In this document: positions 18,711 to 28,822 of the stretch, one piece after another
Layout of the letters: each line of letters starts with the position of its first letter
Position numbering within the stretch: position 1 is the first letter of the stretch
Source of the DNA: Pseudomonas sp. B6002
GTDB lineage: Bacteria; Pseudomonadota; Gammaproteobacteria; Pseudomonadales; Pseudomonadaceae
DNA: 64,000 nucleotides
Reading direction: 5' to 3'
Assembly: GCF_013385985.1 (NCBI RefSeq)
Contig: NZ_JACAOY010000023.1
Location: 1-64,000 of the forward strand
Program-made: the position numbers and the translations under genes
Notes under the pieces: generated by a model
Told to the model about the DNA's origin: nothing
The model's input: only the letters and a program-made list of their open reading frames with translations
Database searches by the model: none

Positions 18711-19598
18711 ATGACTGCCTCTACCTATATCGGGCGATTTGCCCCCACGCCCAGCGGCCACTTGCACTTTGGCTCCCTGGTCGCCGCCCTCGCCTCCTAC
18801 CTTGATGCCCGTGCCAACCATGGCCGCTGGTTGATGCGTATTGAGGACCTCGACCCACCCCGCGAAGAGCCGGGCGCCCAGGCCGCGATCCTGCACGCCC
18901 TGGAAAGCTATGGCTTCGAGTGGGACGGGGAACTGGTCCGACAAAGCGAGCGGCACGAAGCCTACGCCAAAGTACTGAACGACCTGTTCAACCATGGCCT
19001 GGCCTACGCCTGCACCTGTTCACGCAAACAACTGGAAGCCTACAACGGGATTTACCCGGGGCTGTGCCGCAATGCCGGGCACGACCAGCAGGACGCCGCC
19101 ATTCGTTTGCGCGTACCTGAGCTTGCGTATCACTTTACCGACCGTGTTCAGGGCGAATTCCGACAACACCTCGGCCGCGATGTCGGTGATTTCATCATCC
19201 GCCGTCGTGACGGCCTCTATGCCTACCAATTGGCCGTGGTGCTCGACGATGCCTGGCAGGGTGTCACCGATATCGTGCGCGGCGCCGACCTATTGGACTC
19301 CACACCACGCCAACTCTACCTGCAAGAGTTGTTGGGCCTGCGCCAACCGCGCTACCTGCACGTGCCGCTGATCATCCAACCGGACGGCAACAAGCTGGGC
19401 AAATCCTACCGATCGCCACCGTTGACACCCGACCAGGCCACGCCTTTGTTATTGAGAGCACTGCGCGCCCTGGGCCAGCAACCGGGCGCCGAGTTGCTGC
19501 ACGCCAGCCCACGGGAGCTGCTGGATTGGGGCATTGCCCACTGGGACGCGGCAGAGATCCCGCGCACACTCACGCTGGCCGAAGCGCAATTGAACTGA
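18711..19598 (+). CDS. gluQ: GluQ, glutamyl-queuosine tRNA(Asp) synthetase
   Basis: A 295-residue truncated paralogue of glutamyl-tRNA synthetase that attaches glutamate to queuosine-34 of tRNA(Asp). The HIGH-like motif is HLHFGS (residues about 18-23) and the KMSKS-like motif is KLGKS. A zinc-binding segment (CTCSRKQLE ... YPGLCRN) is present. The anticodon-binding domain of GltX is missing, as expected for the family. dksA-gluQ adjacency is conserved in many gammaproteobacteria, but a terminator separates the two here. Confidence 0.94.
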   Translation: MTASTYIGRFAPTPSGHLHFGSLVAALASYLDARANHGRWLMRIEDLDPPREEPGAQAAILHALESYGFEWDGELVRQSERHEAYAKVLNDLFNHGLAYACTCSRKQLEAYNGIYPGLCRNAGHDQQDAAIRLRVPELAYHFTDRVQGEFRQHLGRDVGDFIIRRRDGLYAYQLAVVLDDAWQGVTDIVRGADLLDSTPRQLYLQELLGLRQPRYLHVPLIIQPDGNKLGKSYRSPPLTPDQATPLLLRALRALGQQPGAELLHASPRELLDWGIAHWDAAEIPRTLTLAEAQLN

Positions 19599-19660
19599 AG
19601 GCGCTTGCAGCTTGCCAAGCATCCGTTACCATCGCCGCACGTTTTTACACAGAGGCCAAC

Positions 19661-19837
19661 ATGTACATCTATCGATTGGTCCTGCTGCTGGTCGTCGGGA
19701 TCTACCTGTTTTCTCCCGCCATCATGGATTGGTGGATCGACGCCACGGGCGCCTGGTATCGCCCCTATCTGCTGTGGCTGATCCTGATCGTCGTGACCTT
19801 CATCCTGCAGAGCCAAAAAGATGCCGATGAGCTTTAG
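19661..19837 (+). CDS. CbrX-like small membrane protein ahead of CbrA
   Basis: 58 residues, too short for most gene callers. AGAGG lies 9 bases before the ATG. Two hydrophobic segments (VLLLVVGIYLFSPAI and PYLLWLILIVVTFIL) flank a short Trp/Asp-rich loop, so it is probably a two-helix inner-membrane peptide. It overlaps the cbrA start by 17 bases in another frame, which implies translational coupling. A small ORF at this place has been described in pseudomonads as cbrX, as I recall; its biochemical role is unclear. Confidence 0.82.
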   Translation: MYIYRLVLLLVVGIYLFSPAIMDWWIDATGAWYRPYLLWLILIVVTFILQSQKDADEL

Positions 19838-22775
19838 CCTCACCCAGATGCTGCTGATCAGCGCCGCCTACCTGGCCGCGTTGTTCGGGGTGGCCTGGAT
19901 CAGTGAGCGCGGAATGATTCCGCGGGCGATCATTCGCCATCCGTTGACCTACACCTTGTCCCTGGGCGTCTACGCCAGCGCCTGGGCGTTTTATGGCACC
20001 GTGGGCCTGGCCTACCAATACGGCTATGGGTTTCTCTCCAGCTACCTTGGCGTGTCCGGTGCGTTCCTGCTGGCGCCGGTGCTGCTGTACCCGATCCTGA
20101 AGATCACCCGCACCTACCAGCTGTCCTCCCTGGCCGACCTGTTCGCCTTCCGCTTTCGCAGCACCTGGGCGGGCGCACTGACCACGGTGTTCATGTTGAT
20201 CGGCGTGCTGCCGTTGCTGGCCCTGCAGATCCAGGCCGTGGCGGACTCCATCAGCATCCTGACCCGCGAGCCTGTGCAACATCGCGTGGCGCTGGCCTTC
20301 TGTGCGCTGATCACGCTGTTCACGATTTTCTTCGGCTCGCGCCATATCGCCACTCGCGAGAAACACGAAGGTCTGGTCTTTGCGATCGCCTTCGAGTCGG
20401 TGATCAAGTTGATCGCCATCGGCGGCGTCGGTCTCTACGCGCTCTACGGCGTGTTCGACGGCCCGCAACAGCTTGAACTGTGGCTGCTGCAGAACCAGAC
20501 CGCTCTCGCCGCCTTGCACACGCCGCTGCAAGAAGGCCCGTGGCGCACGCTGTTGCTGGTGTTCTTCGCCTCGGCGATCGTGATGCCGCACATGTATCAC
20601 ATGACCTTTACCGAAAACCTCAACCCGCGCTCGCTGGTCAGTGCCAGTTGGGGCTTGCCGCTGTTCCTGCTGCTGATGAGCCTGGCAGTGCCGCTGATCC
20701 TGTGGGCCGGCCTGAAGCTGGGCGCGACCACCAACCCCGAATACTTCACGCTCGGCATCGGCATTGCCGCCAACAACCCGGCCCTGGCGCTGCTGGCTTA
20801 CGTTGGCGGGCTTTCCGCCGCCAGCGGGTTGATCATCGTCACCACCCTGGCGCTGTCGGGCATGGCGCTCAACCACCTGGTGCTGCCGCTGTACCAGCCG
20901 CCGGCCGAGGGCAATATCTACCGCTGGCTGAAATGGACACGCCGTGCGCTGATCGTCGCGATCATCATGGCTGGCTACGGCTTCTACTTGCTGCTGGGCG
21001 CCGGGCAAGACCTGGCCAACCTGGGTATCGTCGCGTTCGTCGCCACCTTGCAGTTCCTGCCGGGGGTGCTGTCGGTGCTGTATTGGCCGACGGCCAACCG
21101 TCGTGGGTTTATCGCCGGCTTGCTGGCGGGCATCCTGGTGTGGATCGTCACCATGCTCTTGCCGTTGGTCGGCAACCTGCAGGGTTTCTACATCCCGCTG
21201 CTGAACATGATTTACGTGCTGGACGACACCAGCTGGCACATGGCGGCCATCGCTTCGCTGGCCGCCAACGTCCTGATGTTCACCCTGATTTCGCTGTTCA
21301 CCAACGCCAGCCCGGAAGAAACCAGCGCCGCCGAAGCCTGCGCGGTCGATAACGTACGCCGGCCGCAACGCCGCGAGTTGCATGCGGCGTCGCCCCAGGA
21401 GTTCGCCACACAACTGGCCAAGCCCCTCGGTGCCAAGGCCGCACAAAAAGAAGTCGAGCAAGCGCTGCGCGATCTGTACCTGCCGTTCGACGAGCGGCGC
21501 CCGTATGCACTGCGTCGTTTGCGTGACCGTATCGAAGCCAATCTCTCGGGCCTGATGGGCCCGAGCGTGTCCCAGGACATGGTGGAAACCTTCCTGCCCT
21601 ACAAGGCGGGCGGCGAAAACTACGTCACCGAAGATATCCACTTCATCGAAAGCCGCCTTGAGGACTACCACTCGCGCCTCACCGGCCTGGCCGCCGAACT
21701 CGATGCCCTGCGCCGCTACCACCGTCAGACGCTGCAAGAGCTGCCGATGGGCGTGTGTTCCCTGGCCAAGGACCAGGAGATCCTCATGTGGAACAAGGCC
21801 ATGGAGGAACTCACCGGTATCGCCGCCCAGCGCGTCGTGGGCTCGCGCCTGAATACCCTGGGCGAACCGTGGAAGGAGTTGCTGCAAGGTTTCATCAACC
21901 TGCCCGACGAACACTTGCACAAGCAGCACCTGGCCCTCGACGGCCAGACCCGTTGGCTCAACCTGCACAAGGCTGCGATCGACGAGCCGCTGGCACCGGG
22001 TAACAGTGGCCTGGTGTTGTTGGTGGAAGACTTGACCGAAACCCAGATGCTCGAAGACAAGCTGGTGCACTCCGAGCGACTGGCCAGTATTGGCCGCCTG
22101 GCAGCAGGCGTTGCCCATGAAATCGGCAATCCGATCACCGGTATCGCCTGCCTTGCGCAGAACCTGCGGGAAGAGCGCGAAGAAGACGGCGAAATCACCG
22201 AAATCAGCGGGCAGATCCTCGAACAAACCAAGCGTGTTTCGCGCATCGTGCAGTCGCTCATGAGCTTTGCCCACGCAGGCGCCCATCAGAATCAGGACGA
22301 AGCCGTCTGCCTGGCTGAAGTGGCGCAGGATGCCATTGGGCTGCTGGCCTTGAACCGGCGCAATTTCGAAGTACAGTTCTTCAACTTGTGTGATCCGGAC
22401 CATTGGGTCGATGGCGACTCACAACGCCTGGCCCAAGTGCTGATCAACCTGCTGTCCAACGCCCGCGACGCAACCCCGGCGGGTGGCGCGGTAAGGGTCA
22501 AGACCGAGGCTTTCGAGCACACGGTCGACCTGATCGTCGAGGACGAAGGCAGCGGCATTCCACAGAACATCATGGACCGATTGTTCGAACCCTTCTTCAC
22601 CACCAAGGACCCCGGTGAAGGTACCGGTCTGGGCCTTGCACTGGTCTATTCCATCGTTGAAGAGCATTATGGACAAATCACCATCGACAGCCCGGCTGAC
22701 ACCGAAAGCCAACGCGGCACCCGTATTCGGGTGACCTTGCCGCGTCATGTCGAAGCGACGTCCGCTGTGAACTGA
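19821..22775 (+). CDS. cbrA: CbrA, sensor histidine kinase with sodium/solute-symporter domain
   Basis: 984 residues. The N-terminal half (about 1-500) is an SLC5/SSSF-like membrane domain with 12-13 helices. A linker and PAS domain (about 620-740) and the kinase core follow: H-box [11 protein letters not shown] with phospho-acceptor His766, N-box [10 protein letters not shown]-boxes DEGSGIP and GTGLGLAL. It senses carbon/nitrogen status, with transport of histidine reported for the N-domain in related species, and phosphorylates CbrB. ATGs at 19821 and 19827 are both possible. It overlaps the small upstream gene. Confidence 0.96.
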   Translation: MPMSFSLTQMLLISAAYLAALFGVAWISERGMIPRAIIRHPLTYTLSLGVYASAWAFYGTVGLAYQYGYGFLSSYLGVSGAFLLAPVLLYPILKITRTYQLSSLADLFAFRFRSTWAGALTTVFMLIGVLPLLALQIQAVADSISILTREPVQHRVALAFCALITLFTIFFGSRHIATREKHEGLVFAIAFESVIKLIAIGGVGLYALYGVFDGPQQLELWLLQNQTALAALHTPLQEGPWRTLLLVFFASAIVMPHMYHMTFTENLNPRSLVSASWGLPLFLLLMSLAVPLILWAGLKLGATTNPEYFTLGIGIAANNPALALLAYVGGLSAASGLIIVTTLALSGMALNHLVLPLYQPPAEGNIYRWLKWTRRALIVAIIMAGYGFYLLLGAGQDLANLGIVAFVATLQFLPGVLSVLYWPTANRRGFIAGLLAGILVWIVTMLLPLVGNLQGFYIPLLNMIYVLDDTSWHMAAIASLAANVLMFTLISLFTNASPEETSAAEACAVDNVRRPQRRELHAASPQEFATQLAKPLGAKAAQKEVEQALRDLYLPFDERRPYALRRLRDRIEANLSGLMGPSVSQDMVETFLPYKAGGENYVTEDIHFIESRLEDYHSRLTGLAAELDALRRYHRQTLQELPMGVCSLAKDQEILMWNKAMEELTGIAAQRVVGSRLNTLGEPWKELLQGFINLPDEHLHKQHLALDGQTRWLNLHKAAIDEPLAPGNSGLVLLVEDLTETQMLEDKLVHSERLASIGRLAAGVAHEIGNPITGIACLAQNLREEREEDGEITEISGQILEQTKRVSRIVQSLMSFAHAGAHQNQDEAVCLAEVAQDAIGLLALNRRNFEVQFFNLCDPDHWVDGDSQRLAQVLINLLSNARDATPAGGAVRVKTEAFEHTVDLIVEDEGSGIPQNIMDRLFEPFFTTKDPGEGTGLGLALVYSIVEEHYGQITIDSPADTESQRGTRIRVTLPRHVEATSAVN

Positions 22776-22797
22776 GACCGTCGAGAGAATTGAATCA

Positions 22798-24228
22798 ATG
22801 CCGCACATTTTGATCGTCGAAGACGAAACCATTATCCGCTCTGCCTTGCGTCGCCTGCTTGAACGTAATCAGTACCAGGTCAGCGAAGCCGGCTCGGTGC
22901 AGGAAGCCCAGGAGCGGTTCAGCATTCCCACGTTCAACCTGATTGTGAGTGACCTGCGCCTGCCGGGCGCTCCGGGCACCGAGCTGATCAAGCTTGGCCA
23001 GGGCACCCCGGTGCTGATCATGACCAGCTACGCCAGCCTGCGCTCGGCGGTGGACTCCATGAAGATGGGCGCGGTGGACTACATCGCCAAGCCTTTCGAC
23101 CATGACGAAATGCTCCAGGCCGTGGCCCGCATCCTGCGTGACCGTCAGTCGGCCAGCAGCGCACCGGCCGAACAGCGTCCTTCCGGCAAGGCTGCCGACA
23201 AGCCAGGGGTGGATAACAGCAACGGCGAAATCGGCATCATCGGCTCCTGCCCGCCGATGCAGGACCTGTACGGCAAGATCCGCAAGGTCGCGCCTACTGA
23301 CTCCAATGTGTTGATCCAGGGCGAGTCAGGCACCGGTAAAGAGCTGGTGGCTCGCGCCCTGCACAACCTGTCCAAGCGCGCCAAGGCGCCGATGATCTCG
23401 GTGAACTGCGCAGCCATCCCTGAATCGCTGATCGAATCCGAATTGTTCGGCCACGAAAAAGGTGCGTTCACCGGCGCCAGCGCCGGGCGTGCGGGGCTGG
23501 TCGAAGCGGCGGACGGCGGCACGCTGTTCCTCGACGAAATCGGCGAGCTGCCCCTGGAAGCCCAGGCCCGTTTGCTGCGCGTGTTGCAGGAAGGCGAGAT
23601 TCGCCGTGTCGGCTCGGTGCAATCGCAGAAGGTCGATGTGCGCCTGATCGCGGCGACCCACCGTGACCTCAAGAGCCTGGCCAAGATCGGCCAGTTCCGT
23701 GAAGACTTGTATTACCGCCTGCACGTGATCGCCCTCAAGCTGCCGGCCCTGCGTGAGCGTGGCGCTGACGTCAACGAGATCGCCAATGCATTCCTGCTGC
23801 GCCAGAGCGCGCGCATCAACCGTACCGACCTCAAGTTTGCTCCGGACGCCGAACAGGCCATCCGGCATTACTCGTGGCCGGGTAACGTGCGGGAACTGGA
23901 AAACGCGGTCGAGCGTGCGGTAATCCTGTCGGAGAGCCCGGAAATCTCTGCCGAGCTGCTGGGTATCGACATCGAGCTGAGCGACTTGGAAGACGACGAT
24001 TTCATCGGCCTGGCCCCGCAACAGGGCAGCGGTAGCAATACCAGCCATGAGCCGACGGAAGATTTGTCACTGGAGGACTACTTCCAGCATTTCGTTCTCG
24101 AGCATCAGGACCACATGACCGAGACTGAACTGGCCCGCAAGCTGGGCGTAAGCCGTAAGTGCCTGTGGGAACGCCGCCAGCGCCTGGGTATTCCACGGCG
24201 CAAGACCGGGGTGGCCAGCGAGAGTTGA
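22798..24228 (+). CDS. cbrB: CbrB, NtrC-family sigma54-dependent response regulator
   Basis: 476 residues: receiver domain with phospho-acceptor Asp52 (IVSDLRLPG), AAA+ domain with Walker A GESGTGKE (about 175-182), the sigma54-contacting GAFTGA loop (about 222-227), Walker [12 protein letters not shown], and a C-terminal Fis-type helix-turn-helix ([20 protein letters not shown]). It activates crcZ, placed directly downstream, and amino-acid catabolic genes. 22 bases separate it from cbrA. All motifs needed for sigma54 activation are intact. Confidence 0.97.
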   Translation: MPHILIVEDETIIRSALRRLLERNQYQVSEAGSVQEAQERFSIPTFNLIVSDLRLPGAPGTELIKLGQGTPVLIMTSYASLRSAVDSMKMGAVDYIAKPFDHDEMLQAVARILRDRQSASSAPAEQRPSGKAADKPGVDNSNGEIGIIGSCPPMQDLYGKIRKVAPTDSNVLIQGESGTGKELVARALHNLSKRAKAPMISVNCAAIPESLIESELFGHEKGAFTGASAGRAGLVEAADGGTLFLDEIGELPLEAQARLLRVLQEGEIRRVGSVQSQKVDVRLIAATHRDLKSLAKIGQFREDLYYRLHVIALKLPALRERGADVNEIANAFLLRQSARINRTDLKFAPDAEQAIRHYSWPGNVRELENAVERAVILSESPEISAELLGIDIELSDLEDDDFIGLAPQQGSGSNTSHEPTEDLSLEDYFQHFVLEHQDHMTETELARKLGVSRKCLWERRQRLGIPRRKTGVASES

Positions 24229-24243
24229 GGGTGCGCCCCCACA

Positions 24244-24295
24244 GGTAACACCCTCAGATGTGAAAAAACTGTTACCGCTGATTTTTCACGTAACA
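24244..24295 (+). promoter_or_regulatory. CbrB enhancer sites upstream of crcZ
   Basis: GTAACA (24244-24249), TGTTAC (24270-24275) and GTAACA (24290-24295). The last two form the TGTTAC-N14-GTAACA inverted repeat reported for CbrB. They lie 125-175 bases upstream of the crcZ start, a normal enhancer distance. A further GGTAAC lies inside the neighbouring terminator loop. Confidence 0.85.
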
Positions 24296-24296
24296 A

Positions 24297-24334
24297 AAGC
24301 CGGGGCTTACGGTAACGAAGCCCCGGCTTTTTTT
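24297..24334 (+). terminator. intrinsic terminator of cbrB
   Basis: AAGCCGGGGCTT / AAGCCCCGGCTT (24297-24308 and 24318-24329), a 12-bp stem followed by a T-run. It separates cbrB from crcZ, so crcZ relies on its own promoter. Confidence 0.93.
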
Positions 24335-24393
24335 GGCCTGTCAAAAACCAAAAAACACCTTAAACCCCCGGAATCATTGGCCGGTGCAAAAGT

Positions 24394-24409
24394 TGGCACG
24401 CACCCTGCT
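24394..24409 (+). promoter_or_regulatory. sigma54 promoter of crcZ
   Basis: TGGCACGCACCCTGCT matches the -24/-12 consensus: GG at 24395-24396 and GC at 24407-24408 with 10 bases between. Predicted start about 24420. Confidence 0.92.
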
Positions 24410-24420
24410 ATATGCTTAGT

Positions 24421-24785
24421 ACAAAAACAATAACAAGCTTTGTACAAGACAATAAAAATAAGACGAATCGACTCACGCATAACAAAAACAACACGGCGGA
24501 GGCGCAGCTAACTGATTCTTTTGGAGAGGCGTTGCATTTGGGGCTTGCCCCGCAACCAGGCCGAGAACAACAAAAACTGCCCTAAGGCAGAGCCTGAACT
24601 GGTTGGATCGTAGATCAGCAACACAGCGACCAAAGCAATCCGTTTGCTCTTGACTCCCGATTGGGAGTGTCATGAAGGTGAAGCTTCATGGCGAGGGCGA
24701 TCAACAAAAACAAGAAGCCCGAAATCAATAATAAAAATAGAGCACGCAACTACTTCTGGGGGAGCTTCGGCTCCCCTTGTAGTTT
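24421..24785 (+). ncRNA. crcZ: CrcZ small RNA, Hfq/Crc decoy
   Basis: About 365 nt. It sequesters the Hfq/Crc complex and so relieves catabolite repression. Six A-rich CA motifs (AAnAAnAAnAA) are visible at 24426, 24451, 24481, 24566, 24703 and 24727, mostly in single-stranded stretches. The 3' end is placed at the GGGGAGC-TTCG-GCTCCCC hairpin (24759-24776), nested in AACTAC/GTAGTT; the T-run after it is poor, so the end is approximate. Position cbrB-crcZ-pcnB, the sigma54 promoter and the CA motifs together make the call secure. Confidence 0.93.
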
Positions 24786-24925
24786 CTGCGATTTGACCTT
24801 CCAAGGCTTATGGCGCAAGGCCTGCAGCTTGTTCCTACACCATCCCCCGACTAAATGCTAGAATCCCCGCCCATCATGCGGTCATTCTTCGTTATGGCCG
24901 AACATTCCTTCAAACAGTGCATCCC

Positions 24926-26320
24926 ATGCTGAAGAAGTTGTTCCAGTCATTCCGTTCTCCCTTGCGTCGTACGCAACACAAACGCAGCACGCCTGAAGTG
25001 CTCAACAGCAGCCAACATTCGCTGCAACGCGCTCAATTCAGCCGTTATGCGGTGAACATCGTCGAACGCCTGCAGAACGCCGGCTACCAGGCTTACCTGG
25101 TCGGTGGTTGTGTGCGCGACATGCTGCTCAATATCACGCCCAAGGACTTCGACGTCGCCACCAGTGCCACGCCCGAGCAAGTGCGTGCCGAATTCCGCAA
25201 TGCGCGAATCATCGGTCGTCGCTTCAAGCTGGTGCACATCCACTTTGGTCGCGAAATCATTGAGGTCGCCACCTTCCGCGCCGGTCATCCGCAAAGCGAT
25301 GAAGAAGAAGACACCAACCAGTCTTCGCGCAACGAAAGCGGCCGCATCCTGCGTGACAACGTCTATGGCACCCTGGAAGAAGATGCGCAGCGCCGCGACT
25401 TCACCATCAACGCCTTGTATTACGACCCGGTCAGCGAGCGCATTCTCGATTACGCCAATGGCGTACACGACATCCGCAACAACCTGATCCGTCTGATCGG
25501 CGACCCGGTCCAGCGCTACCAGGAGGACCCGGTGCGCATGCTGCGGGCAGTGCGGTTTGCCGCCAAACTGAACTTCGGCATCGAGAAGCACACCGCCGCA
25601 CCGATTCGCGACCTGGCGCCGATGCTGCGCGAGATTCCTTCGGCACGCCTGTTTGAAGAAGTGCTCAAGCTGTTCCTCTCGGGATACGCCGCCGACACCT
25701 TCGAAATGCTGGTGGACCTGCAGCTGTTCGATCCATTGTTCCCGGCCAGCGCCGAAGCACTGGAATACAACCCGACGTACACCCACACCCTGATCAGCGA
25801 AGCCCTGATCAACACCGACCTGCGCATCAAGCAGAACAAACCGGTCACCCCGGCGTTTCTGTTTGCCGCCCTGTTGTGGCCGGCCCTGCCAAAACGCGTG
25901 TTGCGCCTGCAAGACCGTGGCATGCCGCCGATTCCGGCCATGCAGGAAGCTGCGCACGAGCTGATCGCCGAGCAGTGCCAACGCATCGCTATTCCGAAGC
26001 GTTTCACGATGCCGATCCGCGAGATCTGGGACATGCAGGAACGCCTGCCACGCCGCAGCGGCAAACGCGCCGACCTGCTCCTGGACAACCCGCGCTTCCG
26101 TGCGGGCTACGACTTCCTGCTGCTGCGTGAAAGCGCTGGCGAGCAGACCGACGGCCTGGGCGACTGGTGGACCGACTACCAGGACGCCAACGACAGCGAG
26201 CGCCGCGACATGATCCGTGATCTCGGCAGCAAGGGTGACGGTGAAGGCGCAGGCCCGAAAAAGCGTCGTCGCAGTGGCACCAAGCGTAAACGCAGTGCGG
26301 CTGACGCTTCGGGCGAATAA
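24926..26320 (+). CDS. pcnB: PcnB, poly(A) polymerase I
   Basis: Adds 3' poly(A) tails that mark RNAs for decay by PNPase and RNase E. 464 residues from the ATG at 24926; an in-frame GTG at 24917 is less likely. The class II nucleotidyltransferase head has GGCVRD and the catalytic DFDVAT pair of aspartates; an RNA-binding domain follows, and the tail is basic (KKRRRSGTKRKRS). A basic N-terminus (LRRTQHKRS) precedes the core. Two bases separate it from folK, so the pair is coupled. Confidence 0.95.
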   Translation: MLKKLFQSFRSPLRRTQHKRSTPEVLNSSQHSLQRAQFSRYAVNIVERLQNAGYQAYLVGGCVRDMLLNITPKDFDVATSATPEQVRAEFRNARIIGRRFKLVHIHFGREIIEVATFRAGHPQSDEEEDTNQSSRNESGRILRDNVYGTLEEDAQRRDFTINALYYDPVSERILDYANGVHDIRNNLIRLIGDPVQRYQEDPVRMLRAVRFAAKLNFGIEKHTAAPIRDLAPMLREIPSARLFEEVLKLFLSGYAADTFEMLVDLQLFDPLFPASAEALEYNPTYTHTLISEALINTDLRIKQNKPVTPAFLFAALLWPALPKRVLRLQDRGMPPIPAMQEAAHELIAEQCQRIAIPKRFTMPIREIWDMQERLPRRSGKRADLLLDNPRFRAGYDFLLLRESAGEQTDGLGDWWTDYQDANDSERRDMIRDLGSKGDGEGAGPKKRRRSGTKRKRSAADASGE

Positions 26321-26322
26321 AG

Positions 26323-26808
26323 GTGGAGCGCATCTACATCGGCATGGGCAGCAACCTGGCTGCCCCGGACCAGCAATTGCGCAGCGCCATCGAAGCACTG
26401 ACGCAATTGCCCGGCACAACCGTCGCTGGCGTGTCGGCCTTTTATCAAAGTGACTCCCTGCTCCCGGGCCAACCGCGCTACACCAACGCGGTGGCCGCCC
26501 TGGACAGCAGCCTCGCGCCGCTGGAACTGCTCGATGCCTTGCAGGCTATCGAGAACGATCAGGGCCGTGAGCGCCTTGAACGTTGGGGCCCGCGCACCCT
26601 GGACCTGGACATCCTGCTGTTTGGCGATCGCCTGATCGACGAACCGCGCCTGAAGGTGCCGCACTACCAGATGCACCTGCGGGCGTTTGTGCTGTATCCG
26701 CTGGCTGAGCTGGCACCGGCCGCGTTGCAATTACCCGACGGCCAACGACTCAGTGACCTGTTGGCCGCGTGCCCATTCGTCGGCCTGGAGCGCCTGCCCC
26801 AAGACTGA
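26323..26808 (+). CDS. folK: FolK, 6-hydroxymethyl-7,8-dihydropterin pyrophosphokinase
   Basis: 161 residues. It transfers pyrophosphate from ATP to 6-hydroxymethyl-dihydropterin, the substrate of FolP (encoded at 50705-51556). The HPPK signature ERWGPRTLDLDIL contains the Mg-binding aspartates. The start is GTG, 2 bases after the pcnB stop, with its Shine-Dalgarno (AAAGG) overlapping that stop. Confidence 0.95.
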   Translation: MERIYIGMGSNLAAPDQQLRSAIEALTQLPGTTVAGVSAFYQSDSLLPGQPRYTNAVAALDSSLAPLELLDALQAIENDQGRERLERWGPRTLDLDILLFGDRLIDEPRLKVPHYQMHLRAFVLYPLAELAPAALQLPDGQRLSDLLAACPFVGLERLPQD

Positions 26809-26817
26809 CTCGGTCAA

Positions 26818-26904
26818 TGTGGGAGCTGGCTTGCCTGCGATAGCATCACCTCGGCCTCACTGAAAGACCGAGGCGCCTGCATCGCAGGCAAGCCAGCTCC
26901 CACA
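26818..26904. repeat. REPIN (inverted REP doublet), GTGGGAGCTGGC type
   Basis: TGTGGGAGCTGGCTTGCCTGCGAT and its exact reverse complement flank a short hairpin (CCTCGGCC...GACCGAGG), 87 bp in all. This is the two-headed non-autonomous element spread by RAYT transposases in fluorescens-group pseudomonads. It lies 10 bases after folK and may act as its 3' hairpin. Confidence 0.9.
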
Positions 26905-26955
26905 TTTTGATCCCATGTAGCCTGAAAACGCCGCTGAAGTTGCTGAATCGCGTCA

Positions 26956-26995
26956 GTAACAGCGGTAACACCGCCGTCGTAACAATGCGGTAACA
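26956..26995 (+). promoter_or_regulatory. four GTAACA direct repeats upstream of panB
   Basis: GTAACA at 26956, 26965, 26979 and 26990, all on the same strand, 180-220 bases upstream of panB. The hexamer equals the CbrB half-site seen upstream of crcZ, but the inverted TGTTAC partner is absent. A binding role is inferred. The rest of 26905-27173 shows no other gene. Confidence 0.45.
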
Positions 26996-27173
26996 CATCC
27001 AATTGACTTCCCGTGTCCCCATCACGACTATAGGCGTCCCGCTGCCGTCAACACGGCGCTTAAGGGCGCAATCCAGGCCTTATAAGCACTGCTCTCAAGA
27101 CAGTGCGCCTGTATAAACGAAGACTCACGCGCGTTACTCGCTGTTTCCAAGCGCCTGAACGAGGACCCTTTTC

Positions 27174-27974
27174 ATGCCAGACATTACCCTGACCACCTTG
27201 CAGAGCCTCAAGCTCAAAGGTGAAAAAATCACCATGCTGACCTGCTACGACGCCACCTTCGCCCACGCCAGTTGCCAGGCGGGCGTGGAGGTGTTGCTGG
27301 TGGGTGACTCCCTGGGCATGGTTCTTCAAGGGAATGACAGCACCCTGCCTGTGACGACCGATGACCTCGCTTACCACACCGCCAGCGTCAAACGCGGCAA
27401 CGACGGTGCGTTCATCATTGCTGACCTGCCGTTCATGGGTTACGCAACACTCGAACAGACCTTCCAGAACGCCGGCAAGCTGATGCAAGCCGGTGCGCAC
27501 ATGATCAAAGTGGAAGGCGCCGTGTGGCTGGCCGAGTCCATCCGCCTGCTGGCGGAACGTGGCGTGCCGGTGTGTGCGCATATGGGCCTGACGCCGCAGT
27601 CGGTGAACATCCTTGGCGGCTACAAGGTTCAAGGCCGTAATGAGGCTCAGGCACGCCAGATGCGTGCCGACGCGATTGCCCTGGAACAAGCCGGCGCCGC
27701 AATGATCCTGCTGGAGTGCGTGCCCAGCGAACTCGCCGCCGAAATCACCCAGGCCGTCAAAGTGCCGGTCATCGGCATTGGCGCGGGTTCGGCCACCGAC
27801 GGCCAAGTGCTGGTGGTGCATGACATGCTCGGCCTGTCGATCAGCGGCCGCGTGCCCAAGTTCGTGAAGAACTTCATGGCCGGCCAGGACAGCATCCATG
27901 CCGCCTTGAGCGCCTACGTCGCTGAAGTCAAAGCCGTTACCTTCCCTGGCGTCGAACACGGATTCTCTGCATGA
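27174..27974 (+). CDS. panB: PanB, 3-methyl-2-oxobutanoate hydroxymethyltransferase
   Basis: First committed step of pantothenate synthesis: transfers a hydroxymethyl group from methylene-THF to 2-oxoisovalerate, giving ketopantoate. 266 residues, TIM-barrel. Metal and substrate motifs GDSLGMV and KVEGA are present. Overlaps panC by four bases (ATGA). Its substrate 2-oxoisovalerate comes from the valine pathway served by ilvIHC in this window. Confidence 0.96.
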   Translation: MPDITLTTLQSLKLKGEKITMLTCYDATFAHASCQAGVEVLLVGDSLGMVLQGNDSTLPVTTDDLAYHTASVKRGNDGAFIIADLPFMGYATLEQTFQNAGKLMQAGAHMIKVEGAVWLAESIRLLAERGVPVCAHMGLTPQSVNILGGYKVQGRNEAQARQMRADAIALEQAGAAMILLECVPSELAAEITQAVKVPVIGIGAGSATDGQVLVVHDMLGLSISGRVPKFVKNFMAGQDSIHAALSAYVAEVKAVTFPGVEHGFSA

Positions 27975-28822
27975 ACACCGTAAAAACCGTACGTGAACTG
28001 CGGGCTGCCGTGGCCCACGCCCGCAGCGCCGGCAAACGCATTGGCTTTGTGCCCACCATGGGCAACCTGCACAGCGGCCATGCCACCCTGGTGACCAAGG
28101 CTGCGCAACAGGCGGACTTCGTGGTGGCGAGCATCTTCGTCAACCCGCTGCAGTTCGGCGCCGGCGAAGACCTGGACAAGTACCCGCGCACCTTGGCGGC
28201 CGACCAGGAAAAGCTGCTGCAAGCCGGCTGCAACCTGCTGTTCGCACCCACCGTCGAAGAAATGTACCCGGGCGGCATGACCAGCCAGACGCGCGTCAGT
28301 GTGCCGCAACTCTCCGAAGGCCTGTGCGGCGCCAGTCGCCCCGGGCATTTCGAGGGCGTGGCCACGGTGGTGAGCAAGCTGTTCAACATGGTCCAGCCGG
28401 ACATGGCCGTGTTTGGCCAGAAGGACTACCAGCAACTAGCCGTGATCCGCGCCATGGTCCACGACCTGAACATGCCGATCCAGATCATCGGCGAGCCTAC
28501 CGTACGCGCCGACGACGGCCTTGCGCTGTCGTCGCGCAATGGTTACCTCACCGAAGAGCAACGTGCCATTGCCCCGGTGCTGTACCGCAGCCTTAGCCAG
28601 ATTGCCGAGGCGATCAAAGCCGGTGAGCATGATTTCGCCAAGCTGCGCGCCGAGCAGGTCCAGCAGATCGAAGCCGCCGGCTTGCGCATCGACTACCTCG
28701 AAGTTCGCCAAGGCGTGCACCTGCGCCCCGCCACGGCCGAGGACCGCGACATCGTGATACTGGTGGCCGCCTACCTGGGCGCCACGCGGCTGATCGATAA
28801 CCTGCACCTGAACCTGGCCTGA
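27971..28822 (+). CDS. panC: PanC, pantothenate synthetase
   Basis: 283 residues; ATP-dependent ligation of pantoate with beta-alanine via a pantoyl-adenylate. Nucleotidyltransferase HIGH-like motif GNLHSGHA (about residues 30-37) and the second motif KDYQQLAVI with the ATP-binding SSRN segment are intact. Translationally coupled to panB. In PAO1 panD follows, but here the next gene is pgi. Confidence 0.96.
   Translation: MNTVKTVRELRAAVAHARSAGKRIGFVPTMGNLHSGHATLVTKAAQQADFVVASIFVNPLQFGAGEDLDKYPRTLAADQEKLLQAGCNLLFAPTVEEMYPGGMTSQTRVSVPQLSEGLCGASRPGHFEGVATVVSKLFNMVQPDMAVFGQKDYQQLAVIRAMVHDLNMPIQIIGEPTVRADDGLALSSRNGYLTEEQRAIAPVLYRSLSQIAEAIKAGEHDFAKLRAEQVQQIEAAGLRIDYLEVRQGVHLRPATAEDRDIVILVAAYLGATRLIDNLHLNLA

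Noticed and set aside
19800-22403. 867-codon open frame opposite cbrA
   Set aside because: Gln/Arg/His-rich low-complexity shadow of a gene with all kinase motifs intact.
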